NCBI GenBank assembly: GCA_964438735.1
Contig: CAYTLW010000067.1
Coordinates: 1 to 38,702, forward strand
Source: CAYTLW01 sp964438735
Lineage (GTDB): Bacteria; Myxococcota_A; UBA9042
DNA: 38,702 nt
Reading direction: 5' to 3'
The notes beneath the pieces are model-generated. The model saw only the letters and a program-made list of their open reading frames with translations, did no database searches and was not told where the DNA came from. Position numbers and translations under genes: made by a program. Every line of letters begins with the position of its first letter. Within the stretch, counting starts at the first letter, position 1. Positions 25,875-34,385 of this stretch are shown here, piece after piece.

Positions 25875-27821
25875 TCAGAACCCCGACGGCAGCGGAAAAC
25901 GCTCCACCTTGGCCTTGCTCACCGGCCCGGCCGTCAGGTGGTAGAGATGATTGTCGCCGGCCAGGGATAACCGTCCAGAACCAGCCGCCTTGGCGAAGGT
26001 CCCCAGGTCGGTGCCCGTACCCGACAAGGTGCGAATCTCACCGCCCTTGAAGCTCACATAGATGTGTCCGCTGAAGGGATCTCGCGCCAATGACGTGACG
26101 GGCTGCTTCACCGTCGCCAGCGGCTTCGTCTTGCCGTCGCCGATGTGCAGCAGGACCAGCTGCTTATTCTCCAACGCCACAACCAGCCGCACCCCATCAA
26201 AGGGCGTCGCGGCGTAGACCCGCGCCGGCAGGGTCGTCAGCTTGGTCTTCTTCTTGGTCTGCAGGTCCAGGGCATGGAAGTCGCCATTGCTGTCCACGTT
26301 GCCCACATACAACTGCGTGCCCAGCCCCCAGGTGAGCCCCTGCGGGCCGCTGTCCAGCAGCTTGTTGCCGAAGGGGCCCAGGCCCTTGGTGGTCTTCACC
26401 GACGGGATCATCATGGGCAGCGTGCCCTTGTTCTGATCCAGCCAGGCCACGCCCTGGGGTGGATTGAGGAAGCAGCCGCAGGTGGCGCAACAGGTATAGG
26501 TCAGCGCGACCTCCAGTTCGTTGCCGCCAAACGTGCTGGCGAAACCCTGCAGAGCGGCGGCCTCGCCCATGTCCAGGTTGCTGACGCCGACGAACTCCTT
26601 GACCGTGCCTGAAGGCGGGATCTTGCGCAGCTTGTCGGGCCCGTTGAGCACCGTCACACCCCAGCCGGTGCAGCCCAGGTCGAAGTCCAGGTCCACCAGG
26701 CCGGAGGTGAAGGCGTTCTGGTTCAGCTTGGGCAGGGTCGCGGTCTTGCACCAGGGCTGTGGTCGTTTGCACGGACAGGTGTTGCCCCAGCAGCCCCCAT
26801 TGGCGCAGATCATGGTCTGGCAGGGCAGCGCCGGCACGCAGGCGCCGGCCAGCTCGTCGCAGAGGGTGCCCGGACCGCAGGACCAGGCGCCGCACTTGGT
26901 GCTCGTACCGGTGACCACGCAGCCGCTGCCGGGTTTGACGCAGGTGCCTGGAGCCTTGTCGCCGACGCTGCAGATGGTGCCTGCGGGGCAGGCCTTGGCG
27001 CCGGCGGCGGCACACTGCGACTTGCAGACGCCAGCGACACAACTCGCGCCGGCTTCGGGGCACGTGGCCTGCTCATCGGTCTTGCCATCGCAATCGTCAT
27101 CCTTGGCGTTGCAGGTCTCGGCTTTGGGCACCACCTCGCCCACGCATCCCGACCAGGCGCCCTTGACGCAAAAGCGCAGCCCGGCCAGGCAGGTGCCGAC
27201 GCCGTCGGTGCCAAAGCCGCCCGAGTAGCAGCCCTGGACCTTGTCGTTGACGCATTTGCAGCCCTCGTCGGTCTGACCATCGCAGTCCTCGTCCAACAAT
27301 CCATCGCAGGTCTCCACTGCGGGCAGCGTCTGGCCCTGGCAGATGCCCCAGGTGCCGTCGCCTTCGCAGGCGCGCAGGCCGGGCTTGCAGATGCCGACAC
27401 CCTCGGTGCCCAGGCCGCCGGAGTAGCATGTCTTCTTGGTATCTGAGGGGCAGACACAGGGTGGCTCGCCGCCTTCAGGGCAGGCATCGCCGCCAACGAC
27501 AGCCGCGGAATCGATGTTGGCGCTGTCCGTCGCGACCGGCCCTGTGATGTCGTCAGGCGCGCCGACATCAGCGATGACGATATCGACCAGGCCCGCGTCC
27601 ATCGGGGCCGTATCCGCCGGTCCGATGTCGGCCGCGCTCGTCGCGACATCGGCTGTGAAGGAATCTTCTGTCGCCGTGGTGGTGTCCGCCGCGATCCCGC
27701 CGGTATCGGTCACCGCGAAGCCATCCAGCCCGCTCGGGCCCGGCGGAGCGACAGCGGTGCTGCAGCCAGTCAGCGCCAGCAGCACAATGGAGACAATCCG
27801 GATTCGGGCGATCGCGCGCAT
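25875..27821 (-). CDS. Cys-rich lipoprotein with MopE-like metal motifs and beta-propeller-like C-terminus
   Basis: ATG 27821 is preferred because AGGTGG lies just upstream and it gives a signal with lipobox LTGC (Cys20). The open frame reaches 27992, but the extra residues are not signal-like. The 648-residue product has an Asp/Thr/Ala-rich linker. Two repeats follow with the pattern CYSGGxGTxGVGxCxxGLRxC, each followed by CDGLLDEDCDGQTDE or CNAKDDDCDGKTDE, the MopE-type putative metal-binding motif common in myxobacterial surface proteins. A further Cys-rich stretch runs to about residue 370. The rest has a WD/NHL-like alternating beta pattern (LYVGNVDSNGDFHALDL; IYVSFKGGEIRTLSG). Likely outer-membrane and surface exposed; function unknown. 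Confidence 0.88.
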   Translation of the reverse strand: MRAIARIRIVSIVLLALTGCSTAVAPPGPSGLDGFAVTDTGGIAADTTTATEDSFTADVATSAADIGPADTAPMDAGLVDIVIADVGAPDDITGPVATDSANIDSAAVVGGDACPEGGEPPCVCPSDTKKTCYSGGLGTEGVGICKPGLRACEGDGTWGICQGQTLPAVETCDGLLDEDCDGQTDEGCKCVNDKVQGCYSGGFGTDGVGTCLAGLRFCVKGAWSGCVGEVVPKAETCNAKDDDCDGKTDEQATCPEAGASCVAGVCKSQCAAAGAKACPAGTICSVGDKAPGTCVKPGSGCVVTGTSTKCGAWSCGPGTLCDELAGACVPALPCQTMICANGGCWGNTCPCKRPQPWCKTATLPKLNQNAFTSGLVDLDFDLGCTGWGVTVLNGPDKLRKIPPSGTVKEFVGVSNLDMGEAAALQGFASTFGGNELEVALTYTCCATCGCFLNPPQGVAWLDQNKGTLPMMIPSVKTTKGLGPFGNKLLDSGPQGLTWGLGTQLYVGNVDSNGDFHALDLQTKKKTKLTTLPARVYAATPFDGVRLVVALENKQLVLLHIGDGKTKPLATVKQPVTSLARDPFSGHIYVSFKGGEIRTLSGTGTDLGTFAKAAGSGRLSLAGDNHLYHLTAGPVSKAKVERFPLPSGF

Positions 27822-27902
27822 GGTCGGCCACCTGTCGTGGCGGTCAGGGTAGTCGGCACGCAGGCCATTCGTCGAGTCGGCGGCGCCAGGGGGGCAAATA
27901 GG

Positions 27903-27943
27903 AGGTGTCAGACCCTCACATATCATAAAACTGATGTCTAACC
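27903..27943. repeat. Bipartite intergenic repeat shared with 11847-11887
   Basis: The first 26 bases (27903-27928) are identical to 11847-11872. After 8 non-conserved bases both copies have TCTAACC. It lies in the 202-base divergent region between two lipoprotein genes, about 80 bases before the ATG at 28024. The 10-base closing inverted repeat seen at 11920 is not clearly conserved here. Confidence 0.8.
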
Positions 27944-28023
27944 AGATGAAAATTCTATGACGACGCCAGGCGAACGATGCCATCCAGGCCATCCAGTGGT
28001 ATCAACATCACACGGAGGGGAAT

Positions 28024-28836
28024 ATGCGCGCGACACAGGCTCCAATGCTGATCACGACGATGTTCATCATCGCGGCCCTCAGCGCGGCCTGCGGCGGCGA
28101 CGATGATGGCGAGACGACCAACAACAAGGCGGCAGACGCCGCTGCCAAGGCGGACAGCGCGGACACCGTTGCCAAAGCCGACAGCACGCCAAGCACGGGC
28201 ACCCTCGACCTGGGCATCGCTTCCAACTACGTCGTCAACATCCAAGGCAAGGCCCGCCTGCAGGCATTGCACGACATGGGTATCCGGCGGGTGAACCTGT
28301 ACTACACCTGGCACGAATTCGAGACCACCAAACCCGACGATAGGACCGATCTCAAGCAGGTGGACGACACCATCGCCATCATCAAGTCGCTGGGGATGCG
28401 CGCCTCGCTCATCATCGAGGTCACCACCACCGACTGCAAGAAGACCGAAGACGCCAACTGCTGGCTGCAGGGCAACCCGGGCGACTTCCCCTCGTTCCCC
28501 TCGCACATCCCCTTCAAGGGCTGGGATCAGGAGCCGACCATCAGCGCCATGGCGGCGTTCGCCAAGAAGCTGGCCACGCGGTGGTCGCCGGATGTGGTCA
28601 CGCACATCCTCATCGGCAACGAGATGGACCTCTTCCTGCGCCGGGACTACACGGGCCTGAAGTCGGCCGACAACGTGGCCGCGTTCGGCAAAGGGCACCT
28701 GCCCGGAGGGTCATATGGCCGATCCGGAGGCGCCCGCGGCCTGCCTGCCGGTCGGTGTGACATGGACCTGTCCCAGCGGTTTTGTCACGGATGCCAAGCA
28801 GACGGCGTCGCCCTACCTGGTCGGCTGCCGGCCTGA
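28024..28836 (+). pseudogene. Truncated TIM-barrel glycosidase-like lipoprotein
   Basis: ATG 28024 follows GGAGGGG (28014-28020). The product begins with a lipoprotein-like signal ending LSAAC (Cys23), then an Ala/Asp-rich linker. From about residue 58 it has the start of a (beta/alpha)8 glycoside-hydrolase-like fold: MGIRRVNLYYTWHEFE, SLGMRASLIIEV, and HILIGNEMD, which resembles a strand-4 acid/base motif. Family-like sequence ends near residue 225. The remaining ~45 codons are out of frame with the downstream beta-helix gene and look like shadow translation. A complete glycosidase would need another 150 or more residues, so the gene is broken or joined to another by deletion. Which glycoside hydrolase family it belongs to is not clear. 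Confidence 0.6.
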
Positions 28837-30991
28837 CGCCCTGCGCTGCGGCCTGCTGCCCTTCGCCACCGCCCCGCCCGACCTGCCGCTGCTGTACGTG
28901 CAGGAGGGGGCTGCCGCGGGCGGTGATGGTAGCGAGTCAGCGCCATTGGCCGACCTCGCGGCCGCGCTGGCCGTGGCTGCGACCGGCACCGCGGTCCTGG
29001 TCGCCGCCGGCACCTACCCCGGACCATTTGTCATCAATCGACCACTGCAGATCATCGGCAACTGCGCCACGCAGGTGAAGCTCGTGGCCCACACCGGCCA
29101 GGCGGTGGTGCACGTGGCCGGTCCGACCGGCGGTACACTGGTTCTGCGGGACTTGCAGATCAGCGGCGACGTGCCCGGCCTGCGGATCCGCCCCGGCCCC
29201 CACGTGGTAGCCAGGCGGCTGTGGATCCGCGACTGCAAGGACATCGGCGTCTGGGTGCGAGCGGGCGGCTCGCTGGCGCTGAGCGATTCGGTGGTGATGG
29301 GTGGTCGCAAGGGCGCCAAGGGTGACGGCCTCGGGGTGGGCATCACCTCCGGCAGCAAGGCCAGCCTGGTGCGCGTGCGAGCCAGCGCCAACCGGGAATT
29401 CGGAGTCTATGGCCTCGAGTCGGGCACCTTCCTGCAGGCCCGTGAGCTCCTGGTCGACGGCACACGTCCTGGCAGCAGCGGTGCCGCTGTGGGCGTCGCC
29501 GCGCTCGCCGCCGCCAAGGTGACTTTGCACTCCGTGCGAGTTCATGACGTGGTCGGAAGCGGCCTGCAGACAATCGGCCAGGCGTCCACCCTGAGCGCCA
29601 CAGGCGCGCTCGTGAACGCGGGACGAGCCGGTCTGGCTCCACTGAAGGAGGGCGGCACCGGTCCGCATGGCTCCGGCGCCATGGCCTCCGCCGGTGGCGT
29701 CCTGTGGCTCAGGGGGGCCAGGCTGCATCATAATGCGTGGGTGGGGCTGGCCTCCCATGCCACCAACTCGATGGTCGATGTGCAGGGACTGATCGTCGAC
29801 GCAACGCAACCGGTCAAGTACGATCCCAGTCGCCAGGTGCCGCTGGCAACAGGGCACGGATACGGCCTGCGGATTACGGCCGGCGGCGCCATCCAGAGCA
29901 AACACGTGCGCCTGTCGGCCAACCACACCGCAGGCGTTTATATCGATCATCTCGGCAGCCGGTGGACCGCCGATGCGATCGTCATCGACGGCACGAGCTC
30001 CGATCCCTTCACTGGTCTGCACGGCCTGGCGGCACAGATAGCGGGCGGCGCAGGCGTCACGCTGCGAAGGGCGCTGCTCACCGGCAATCGCGACTATGGC
30101 CTGCGAATCATCGGGCCGGACAGCACGCTACGCGCCGAGGAGATCCTCATCCAGGAGACCGAGACCAGCCTCGCCGGCAACAACGGCGTCGGCTTGCAGG
30201 TGCAGGACGGCTCGCTGGCCGTACTCTCCGCGGCCCGACTACACCGGTCCACCACTGCCGGGGTCGCAGCCATAAACTCGGGCAGCCGGCTGATCGTGGC
30301 TGGCACGCTCATCGACGGCACCCGCCCCAGGCCTGCCGACGGCTACGCCGGCAATGGCCTCGCGGTCGCCAGCGGCGCCCATGCAGCGGTTTCCGGTGCG
30401 AATGTGGTTCGCAACGCAACATCCGGCGCGGTCGTGGTGAGTGCCGGCACACAGGCGACGGTGATCGGCACCCGAATCGCCCACAATCTCGCCTCGACGG
30501 ATATCGCCGGCAACGACGCGTTGACCGAGTACCTCGGCGTCGGCCTCATCATCACCCCGAAGGTGACCATGGTACGGCTCGACGCGTGCATGGTTGAACA
30601 CAACCGCCATGCAGCCGTCGGCTGCTGGCATGGCTCTTCGCTCAAGATCAGACGGAGCGTCATGCAGGGGACCACCGCCAGCGCACGCGGGGATGTGCGG
30701 AGGGGCGCAATCAAGAAGACCGTCGCCGACGGTGTGATCGGCTACAACGCCAAGACCGTACACATCGACCAGTCGCTGGTGCTGGACGTCGATCGCGCTG
30801 GCCTGCACTTCGAGGGCAGCACGGATGGGCGGGCGACACGTTCACTGATCACCGGTGCGGTCTTCGGCATCGTCGAGCTCGATTCCGCCGTCGTTCGCGA
30901 CGGGCTGTTGCTCTACAACAACGAAACCAACTCCAGCAGCGACGCCGGCCTGGCGGTTCCCGCACCACCCGCCAGCGTGACCGACGACTGA
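28715..30991 (+). CDS. Right-handed parallel beta-helix protein
   Basis: A 758-residue protein. ATG 28715 has GGAGGG (28705-28710), but the first ~45 residues (CPSGFVTDA, GCRPDALRCG) resemble the interior of myxobacterial secreted proteins, and there is no signal peptide. From about residue 60 (LLYVQEGAAAGGDGSESAPL, then LADLAAALAVAATGTAVLVA) it has the classic entry of DUF1565/beta-helix proteins. After that come some 20 short turns with recurring G-x-G, hydrophobic and Asn/Ser positions. Such helices act as adhesins or polysaccharide lyases; no catalytic set is recognised. The upstream in-frame stop is at 28658, so the frame overlaps the truncated glycosidase gene by about 120 bases. The N-terminus may have been lost. 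Confidence 0.82.
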   Translation: MADPEAPAACLPVGVTWTCPSGFVTDAKQTASPYLVGCRPDALRCGLLPFATAPPDLPLLYVQEGAAAGGDGSESAPLADLAAALAVAATGTAVLVAAGTYPGPFVINRPLQIIGNCATQVKLVAHTGQAVVHVAGPTGGTLVLRDLQISGDVPGLRIRPGPHVVARRLWIRDCKDIGVWVRAGGSLALSDSVVMGGRKGAKGDGLGVGITSGSKASLVRVRASANREFGVYGLESGTFLQARELLVDGTRPGSSGAAVGVAALAAAKVTLHSVRVHDVVGSGLQTIGQASTLSATGALVNAGRAGLAPLKEGGTGPHGSGAMASAGGVLWLRGARLHHNAWVGLASHATNSMVDVQGLIVDATQPVKYDPSRQVPLATGHGYGLRITAGGAIQSKHVRLSANHTAGVYIDHLGSRWTADAIVIDGTSSDPFTGLHGLAAQIAGGAGVTLRRALLTGNRDYGLRIIGPDSTLRAEEILIQETETSLAGNNGVGLQVQDGSLAVLSAARLHRSTTAGVAAINSGSRLIVAGTLIDGTRPRPADGYAGNGLAVASGAHAAVSGANVVRNATSGAVVVSAGTQATVIGTRIAHNLASTDIAGNDALTEYLGVGLIITPKVTMVRLDACMVEHNRHAAVGCWHGSSLKIRRSVMQGTTASARGDVRRGAIKKTVADGVIGYNAKTVHIDQSLVLDVDRAGLHFEGSTDGRATRSLITGAVFGIVELDSAVVRDGLLLYNNETNSSSDAGLAVPAPPASVTDD

Positions 30992-31037
30992 ACCGACTCT
31001 TGGGGTGGCCGCCAGGCGACCCGAGGGTTGCCTGCCC

Positions 31038-32045
31038 TCACGCTTCGTTGTCGACCACCGCCCGCGCGTTGTCCTGCAGCCCGGCGAGCTTGCGACGCTT
31101 CAGCGGGCTCTTGCGGAAGCGCTCCCGGAAGGCCGCCTCATCCAGCGCCAGCAGGTCGGCCAGGTCCGGCGCCACGTTGCCCGGACGCGGGGCAAAATCG
31201 CCCTCCCCCGAGGGCTGCGAAAAGCGCGTGAACGGGCACACCTCCTGGCAGATGTCGCAACCGAAGACGTGATGGCCGAGCAGCGGGCGCTGGGCAGCGC
31301 TGAGTTCGCCGCGGGTTTCGATGGTCAACGTCGAGATGCAGCGGCGAGCATCCACTGTGCGACCCGGCAGGATGGCGTCGGTAGGGCACGCATCCACGCA
31401 GGCGGTGCAGGATCCGCAATGATCGGTCTGCGGACGATCTGGCGTCAGCTCCAAGGTCGTCAACACCGCCGCGAGGAAGAAATAGGAGCCGCGCTCGGGA
31501 TCTACCAGCAGGCTGTGCCGACCCTGCCAGCCCAGGCCGGCCTCCTGGCCCCATGCGCGCTCCAAGACCGGGCCGTGGTCGACGTAGTAGCGGAAGTCGC
31601 GGCGAGACTCGAAGGCGCCCTCCGCCTGGCCGGGGCCGCGGAAGTCGGGCGCCAGCGTGGGGGCGATGTGATCATTGATCGCATTGGCCAGGGTACGCAG
31701 GCGTTTCGTCAGCACGTCGTGGTAGTCGGTGCCCCACGCGTAGCGCGAAATCCAGCCGTGTCCCTTCGGCACGGCGCCCGATTCCATGCTGTGCGGCGCG
31801 TCGCTGTCGTAATCCACCGCCAACATGATCACCGAACGTGCGCCGGGCACCACCTGGTCGGGGTCGCAGCGGCGGTCGATGTTGCGCGCCAGCCAGTCCA
31901 TGTCGCCATGATGGCCTGCGGCCAGCCAGTCACTCAGTCTTTGGCGGTCGAGGTCGCGGGCATGCGCCCTGGCGACGCCCACACGATGAAATCCAGCCTC
32001 CAGGGCCAGCCGTCGGACCAGCGTCGTGCGTGCAGCGACGTCCAT
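31038..32045 (-). CDS. queG: Epoxyqueuosine reductase
   Basis: Catalyses the last step of queuosine tRNA modification, reducing epoxyqueuosine to queuosine with cobalamin and two [4Fe-4S] clusters. The 335-residue protein has the expected order. The cobalamin-dependent N-terminal region has SRYAWGTDYHDVL and YVDHGPVLERAWGQ (Asp156 is the predicted acid), and GWQGRHSLLV follows. Cluster ligands are Cys210, 213, 216 and 220 in CGSCTACVDACP and Cys263, 266 and 270 in CDICQEVCP. It lacks the C-terminal HEAT-repeat extension found in some homologues. It starts 18 bases after the UbiB-like gene stops, so they are probably one transcript. Confidence 0.95.
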   Translation of the reverse strand: MDVAARTTLVRRLALEAGFHRVGVARAHARDLDRQRLSDWLAAGHHGDMDWLARNIDRRCDPDQVVPGARSVIMLAVDYDSDAPHSMESGAVPKGHGWISRYAWGTDYHDVLTKRLRTLANAINDHIAPTLAPDFRGPGQAEGAFESRRDFRYYVDHGPVLERAWGQEAGLGWQGRHSLLVDPERGSYFFLAAVLTTLELTPDRPQTDHCGSCTACVDACPTDAILPGRTVDARRCISTLTIETRGELSAAQRPLLGHHVFGCDICQEVCPFTRFSQPSGEGDFAPRPGNVAPDLADLLALDEAAFRERFRKSPLKRRKLAGLQDNARAVVDNEA

Positions 32046-32063
32046 CCAGTCAATCCTGACCTT

Positions 32064-33464
32064 TCAGTCTATTTTACTGAGGGCTACGGGCAGTTCGTCG
32101 ATTACGGACACATCGGCCGCTTCCAGCGCGCTCTTCATGTCCGGCGAGGCCTGGGCCCACGCCTTCCTCAACAGGTCGTGCAGCACCGCACGGAAGTTGC
32201 CGCGGGCGCGCAACATCCGGAAGTCGCCACCGGCGCCCGCCGCCGCCCGGTAGAACATCAGGCTCTCCGCGGGACCGCGCACCCGAATGGCCGTGCCCGC
32301 CTCGGCCAGGTAATGGCTGCGACAATCGATGGCCAACCGGCAGGCACCCCAGTCGTAGAACTCGTTGCGCACCGGTCGCTCGACGATATCACGCAGGCCA
32401 TTGAGCCAGACGCGGGTCCGCTCCAGGTCCTCGCCAAAGGTGAAGCCAACCGGCGCCAGGGCGTCGTATACGTCCTGATCCTCGAGCCGAAGAGCTGCGG
32501 TGACGAATTGCCAGTAGGCGATGGCGAACGCGGTCGATAGCTGCTTGGTAGCGCCGAAGTCCAGCACGCCGAGGCGATTGTCGTCCATGACGATGTAATT
32601 GCCGGGGTGCGGATCGGCGTGGATCAGCCCGGTGGTCAGGAAGGGGCCCCATATGGCGCAGACCAGCTGGCTGGCCACTCGCAGGCGCGCGGCCTGGTCG
32701 TTGGCCGGATGCTCGGCGAACTCCAGCAGGGTCGGCCCATGCAGGCGCTCCAAACACAGAATCTTGGTGGTGCAATGCTCATGATGCACGGCGGGCACGG
32801 CGAGGTCGGGCCATGGCGCCAATGCGGCGGCGTAGGCTTGCAGTTGGCGCGCTTCTTCGCGGTAATCGAGCTCCCGGCGCAGCGTGGCGGCGATCTCGTC
32901 GAAGTACTCCCGGCCGTCGAAGATACCGCCAGCGAGAGACAGGCCACGGGCCATGGCCGAGGCGTTGCGCATGTCCGAGTCGATGGCTTTGTCCACGCCC
33001 GGGAACTGCACCTTAACGACGACTTCCCGACCATCTTGCAGCGTGGCGCCGTGCACCTGGCCCATGCTCGCCGCGGCGAAGGGCTCGGGATCAAAGGTGG
33101 CGAAGATCTCCTCTGGCGGGGCGCCCAACTCGTCGATGAGCACTTGCCTTGCCCGCTCGGGGTCCATGCGCTGTGGGGTCTGGTTGAGCAAGCGTCCCAG
33201 GACCCTCCGCGCTTCTTCGGGGAAGGTATCCTGGTCGACCAGGGAGATGAACTGACCCAGCTTGGTGGCTGCGCCCTTCATCTCGCCGAGCACCTCGACC
33301 ATGCGGGCGGCGGTGGGTTTGAGGGCCTCGCTGAGCTTTCCTTCGTCGGCACCCTGGAGCTTCTGCACAGCGCGCGCCGCCACCAGGTCGCCGGTCGTGC
33401 GGGCCGTCACCACCGCGAACTTCGCCATGCGCTTGAGGCGTCCACCTTTGACGTGATCGTCCAT
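32064..33464 (-). CDS. ABC1/UbiB-family atypical kinase-like protein
   Basis: A 466-residue protein from ATG 33464; a TTG at 33479 is the only further upstream option. It has the UbiB hallmarks: the KxGQ extension motif (KLGQ, about residues 68-71), the Ala-rich nucleotide loop AAASMGQVH in place of a Gly-rich loop, VVVKVQFPGV with the ATP-binding Lys, catalytic HADPHPGN and metal-binding DFG (GVLDFGATKQL). Family members support ubiquinone or isoprenoid-lipid handling at membranes and act mainly as ATPases. The usual C-terminal hydrophobic anchor is not obvious. Located upstream of queG in the same direction. Confidence 0.93.
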   Translation of the reverse strand: MDDHVKGGRLKRMAKFAVVTARTTGDLVAARAVQKLQGADEGKLSEALKPTAARMVEVLGEMKGAATKLGQFISLVDQDTFPEEARRVLGRLLNQTPQRMDPERARQVLIDELGAPPEEIFATFDPEPFAAASMGQVHGATLQDGREVVVKVQFPGVDKAIDSDMRNASAMARGLSLAGGIFDGREYFDEIAATLRRELDYREEARQLQAYAAALAPWPDLAVPAVHHEHCTTKILCLERLHGPTLLEFAEHPANDQAARLRVASQLVCAIWGPFLTTGLIHADPHPGNYIVMDDNRLGVLDFGATKQLSTAFAIAYWQFVTAALRLEDQDVYDALAPVGFTFGEDLERTRVWLNGLRDIVERPVRNEFYDWGACRLAIDCRSHYLAEAGTAIRVRGPAESLMFYRAAAGAGGDFRMLRARGNFRAVLHDLLRKAWAQASPDMKSALEAADVSVIDELPVALSKID

Positions 33465-33556
33465 GCTGCAGTTTCCCAACGGCGCGTCTGCCGCTTTCAG
33501 AGTCCGCTGACATCGGCCCGGGTGTCAACGAATGGTTGGCGGGCCACCAGGGGACT

Positions 33557-34192
33557 TCAGGCCACCGACCAGGCAAACACCAGCTGGGCACCATAATACA
33601 GGGGCAGCAATACGGCCCGAACCGCGAAGCCCGGCGCGATGAAGCGGTCGATCGCCACGCAGATGTCGGAGATGAAAAAGGCCACCGACGCGCCGGCGAT
33701 GGCGAACGCGGGTACTGCCACCGCCGTGCCGAAGGCTGTGGCCACCATAGCCGAGATCACCGTCATGTAGGCCACGATGGGCCAGCGCAGGCGCACCGGT
33801 GCCCGTGGCAGCAGCCATCTTCCCACTCCGATGGCCACCAGGAGGACGATGACCGCTGCGATGGCGACGACCTTCAGGTCGACGCCACGCAGCACAAAAG
33901 CGACGACAAAGCCCACATGGCCCAGCAGAAATGCGACCAGCCCGGCCAGGAAACCGGCGTGATTGCGCCAGAGCAGGAGGACATCCCCCCACCAGGACAG
34001 GATCAAGGCGACCAGCAGGGCGATCCCCCACGGGGTCGCCGTCGCACCGCAAGCCAGGGCGACGCCGATGAAGCCAGCCGAGGCGATCGGTTTGGCGGTC
34101 GCCCGCGCCGGCCGATGTCCCTTCCATTCGGCGACCAGCATGACGGCCAGCCCCAGGAGTGTGATCCCTGTCGCGACGATGGCAGCGGTCAT
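33557..34192 (-). CDS. YhhN-family membrane protein (lysoplasmalogenase-like)
   Basis: A 211-residue integral membrane protein with about eight hydrophobic segments. It matches the YhhN/TMEM86 family by KPIASAGFIG, SWWGDVLLL, FLLGHVGFVVAF, FFISDICVAIDRF and the terminal LPLYYGAQLVFAWS. Animal TMEM86 and some bacterial homologues hydrolyse the vinyl-ether bond of lysoplasmalogens, using conserved Asp residues of the kind seen in WWGD and ISD. Plasmalogens are known in myxobacteria, which makes the assignment biologically sensible, but substrate use here is inferred. It ends 92 bases before the UbiB-like gene and is divergent from the TPR protein gene. Confidence 0.87.
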   Translation of the reverse strand: MTAAIVATGITLLGLAVMLVAEWKGHRPARATAKPIASAGFIGVALACGATATPWGIALLVALILSWWGDVLLLWRNHAGFLAGLVAFLLGHVGFVVAFVLRGVDLKVVAIAAVIVLLVAIGVGRWLLPRAPVRLRWPIVAYMTVISAMVATAFGTAVAVPAFAIAGASVAFFISDICVAIDRFIAPGFAVRAVLLPLYYGAQLVFAWSVA

Positions 34193-34205
34193 CTCTCAAC
34201 CTGTT

Positions 34206-34220
34206 CCGAACGCTGTTCGG
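34206..34220. promoter_or_regulatory. Palindrome CCGAAC-GCT-GTTCGG in a divergent promoter region
   Basis: A perfect 6-bp inverted repeat with 3-base spacer, 14 bases upstream of the YhhN start and 166 bases upstream of the TPR gene. A second copy with the same arms is at 36146-36160. It is a candidate operator for a dimeric regulator; spacing differs from the Gram-positive LexA box (CGAAC-N4-GTTCG). Confidence 0.35.
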
Positions 34221-34385
34221 CGATGGGTTCTGCGGCCTGTACGCGCGCGTCGAAGGTCAGGATAGCAGGCTCGCCTTCGCTTGGGCAGCGTCGGCAGACC
34301 GTTATGGGCATGGCCGCATCTACTCCCCGCGCCCACCGACGTGTTATGGTCGGCGCCCGCTCGGAACCGACTCCGGGGAGGATCC

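Noticed and set aside
34206..34220. LexA/SOS box
   Set aside because: The half-sites resemble the Gram-positive box, but the spacer is 3 rather than 4 bases, and the neighbouring genes are not DNA-repair genes.
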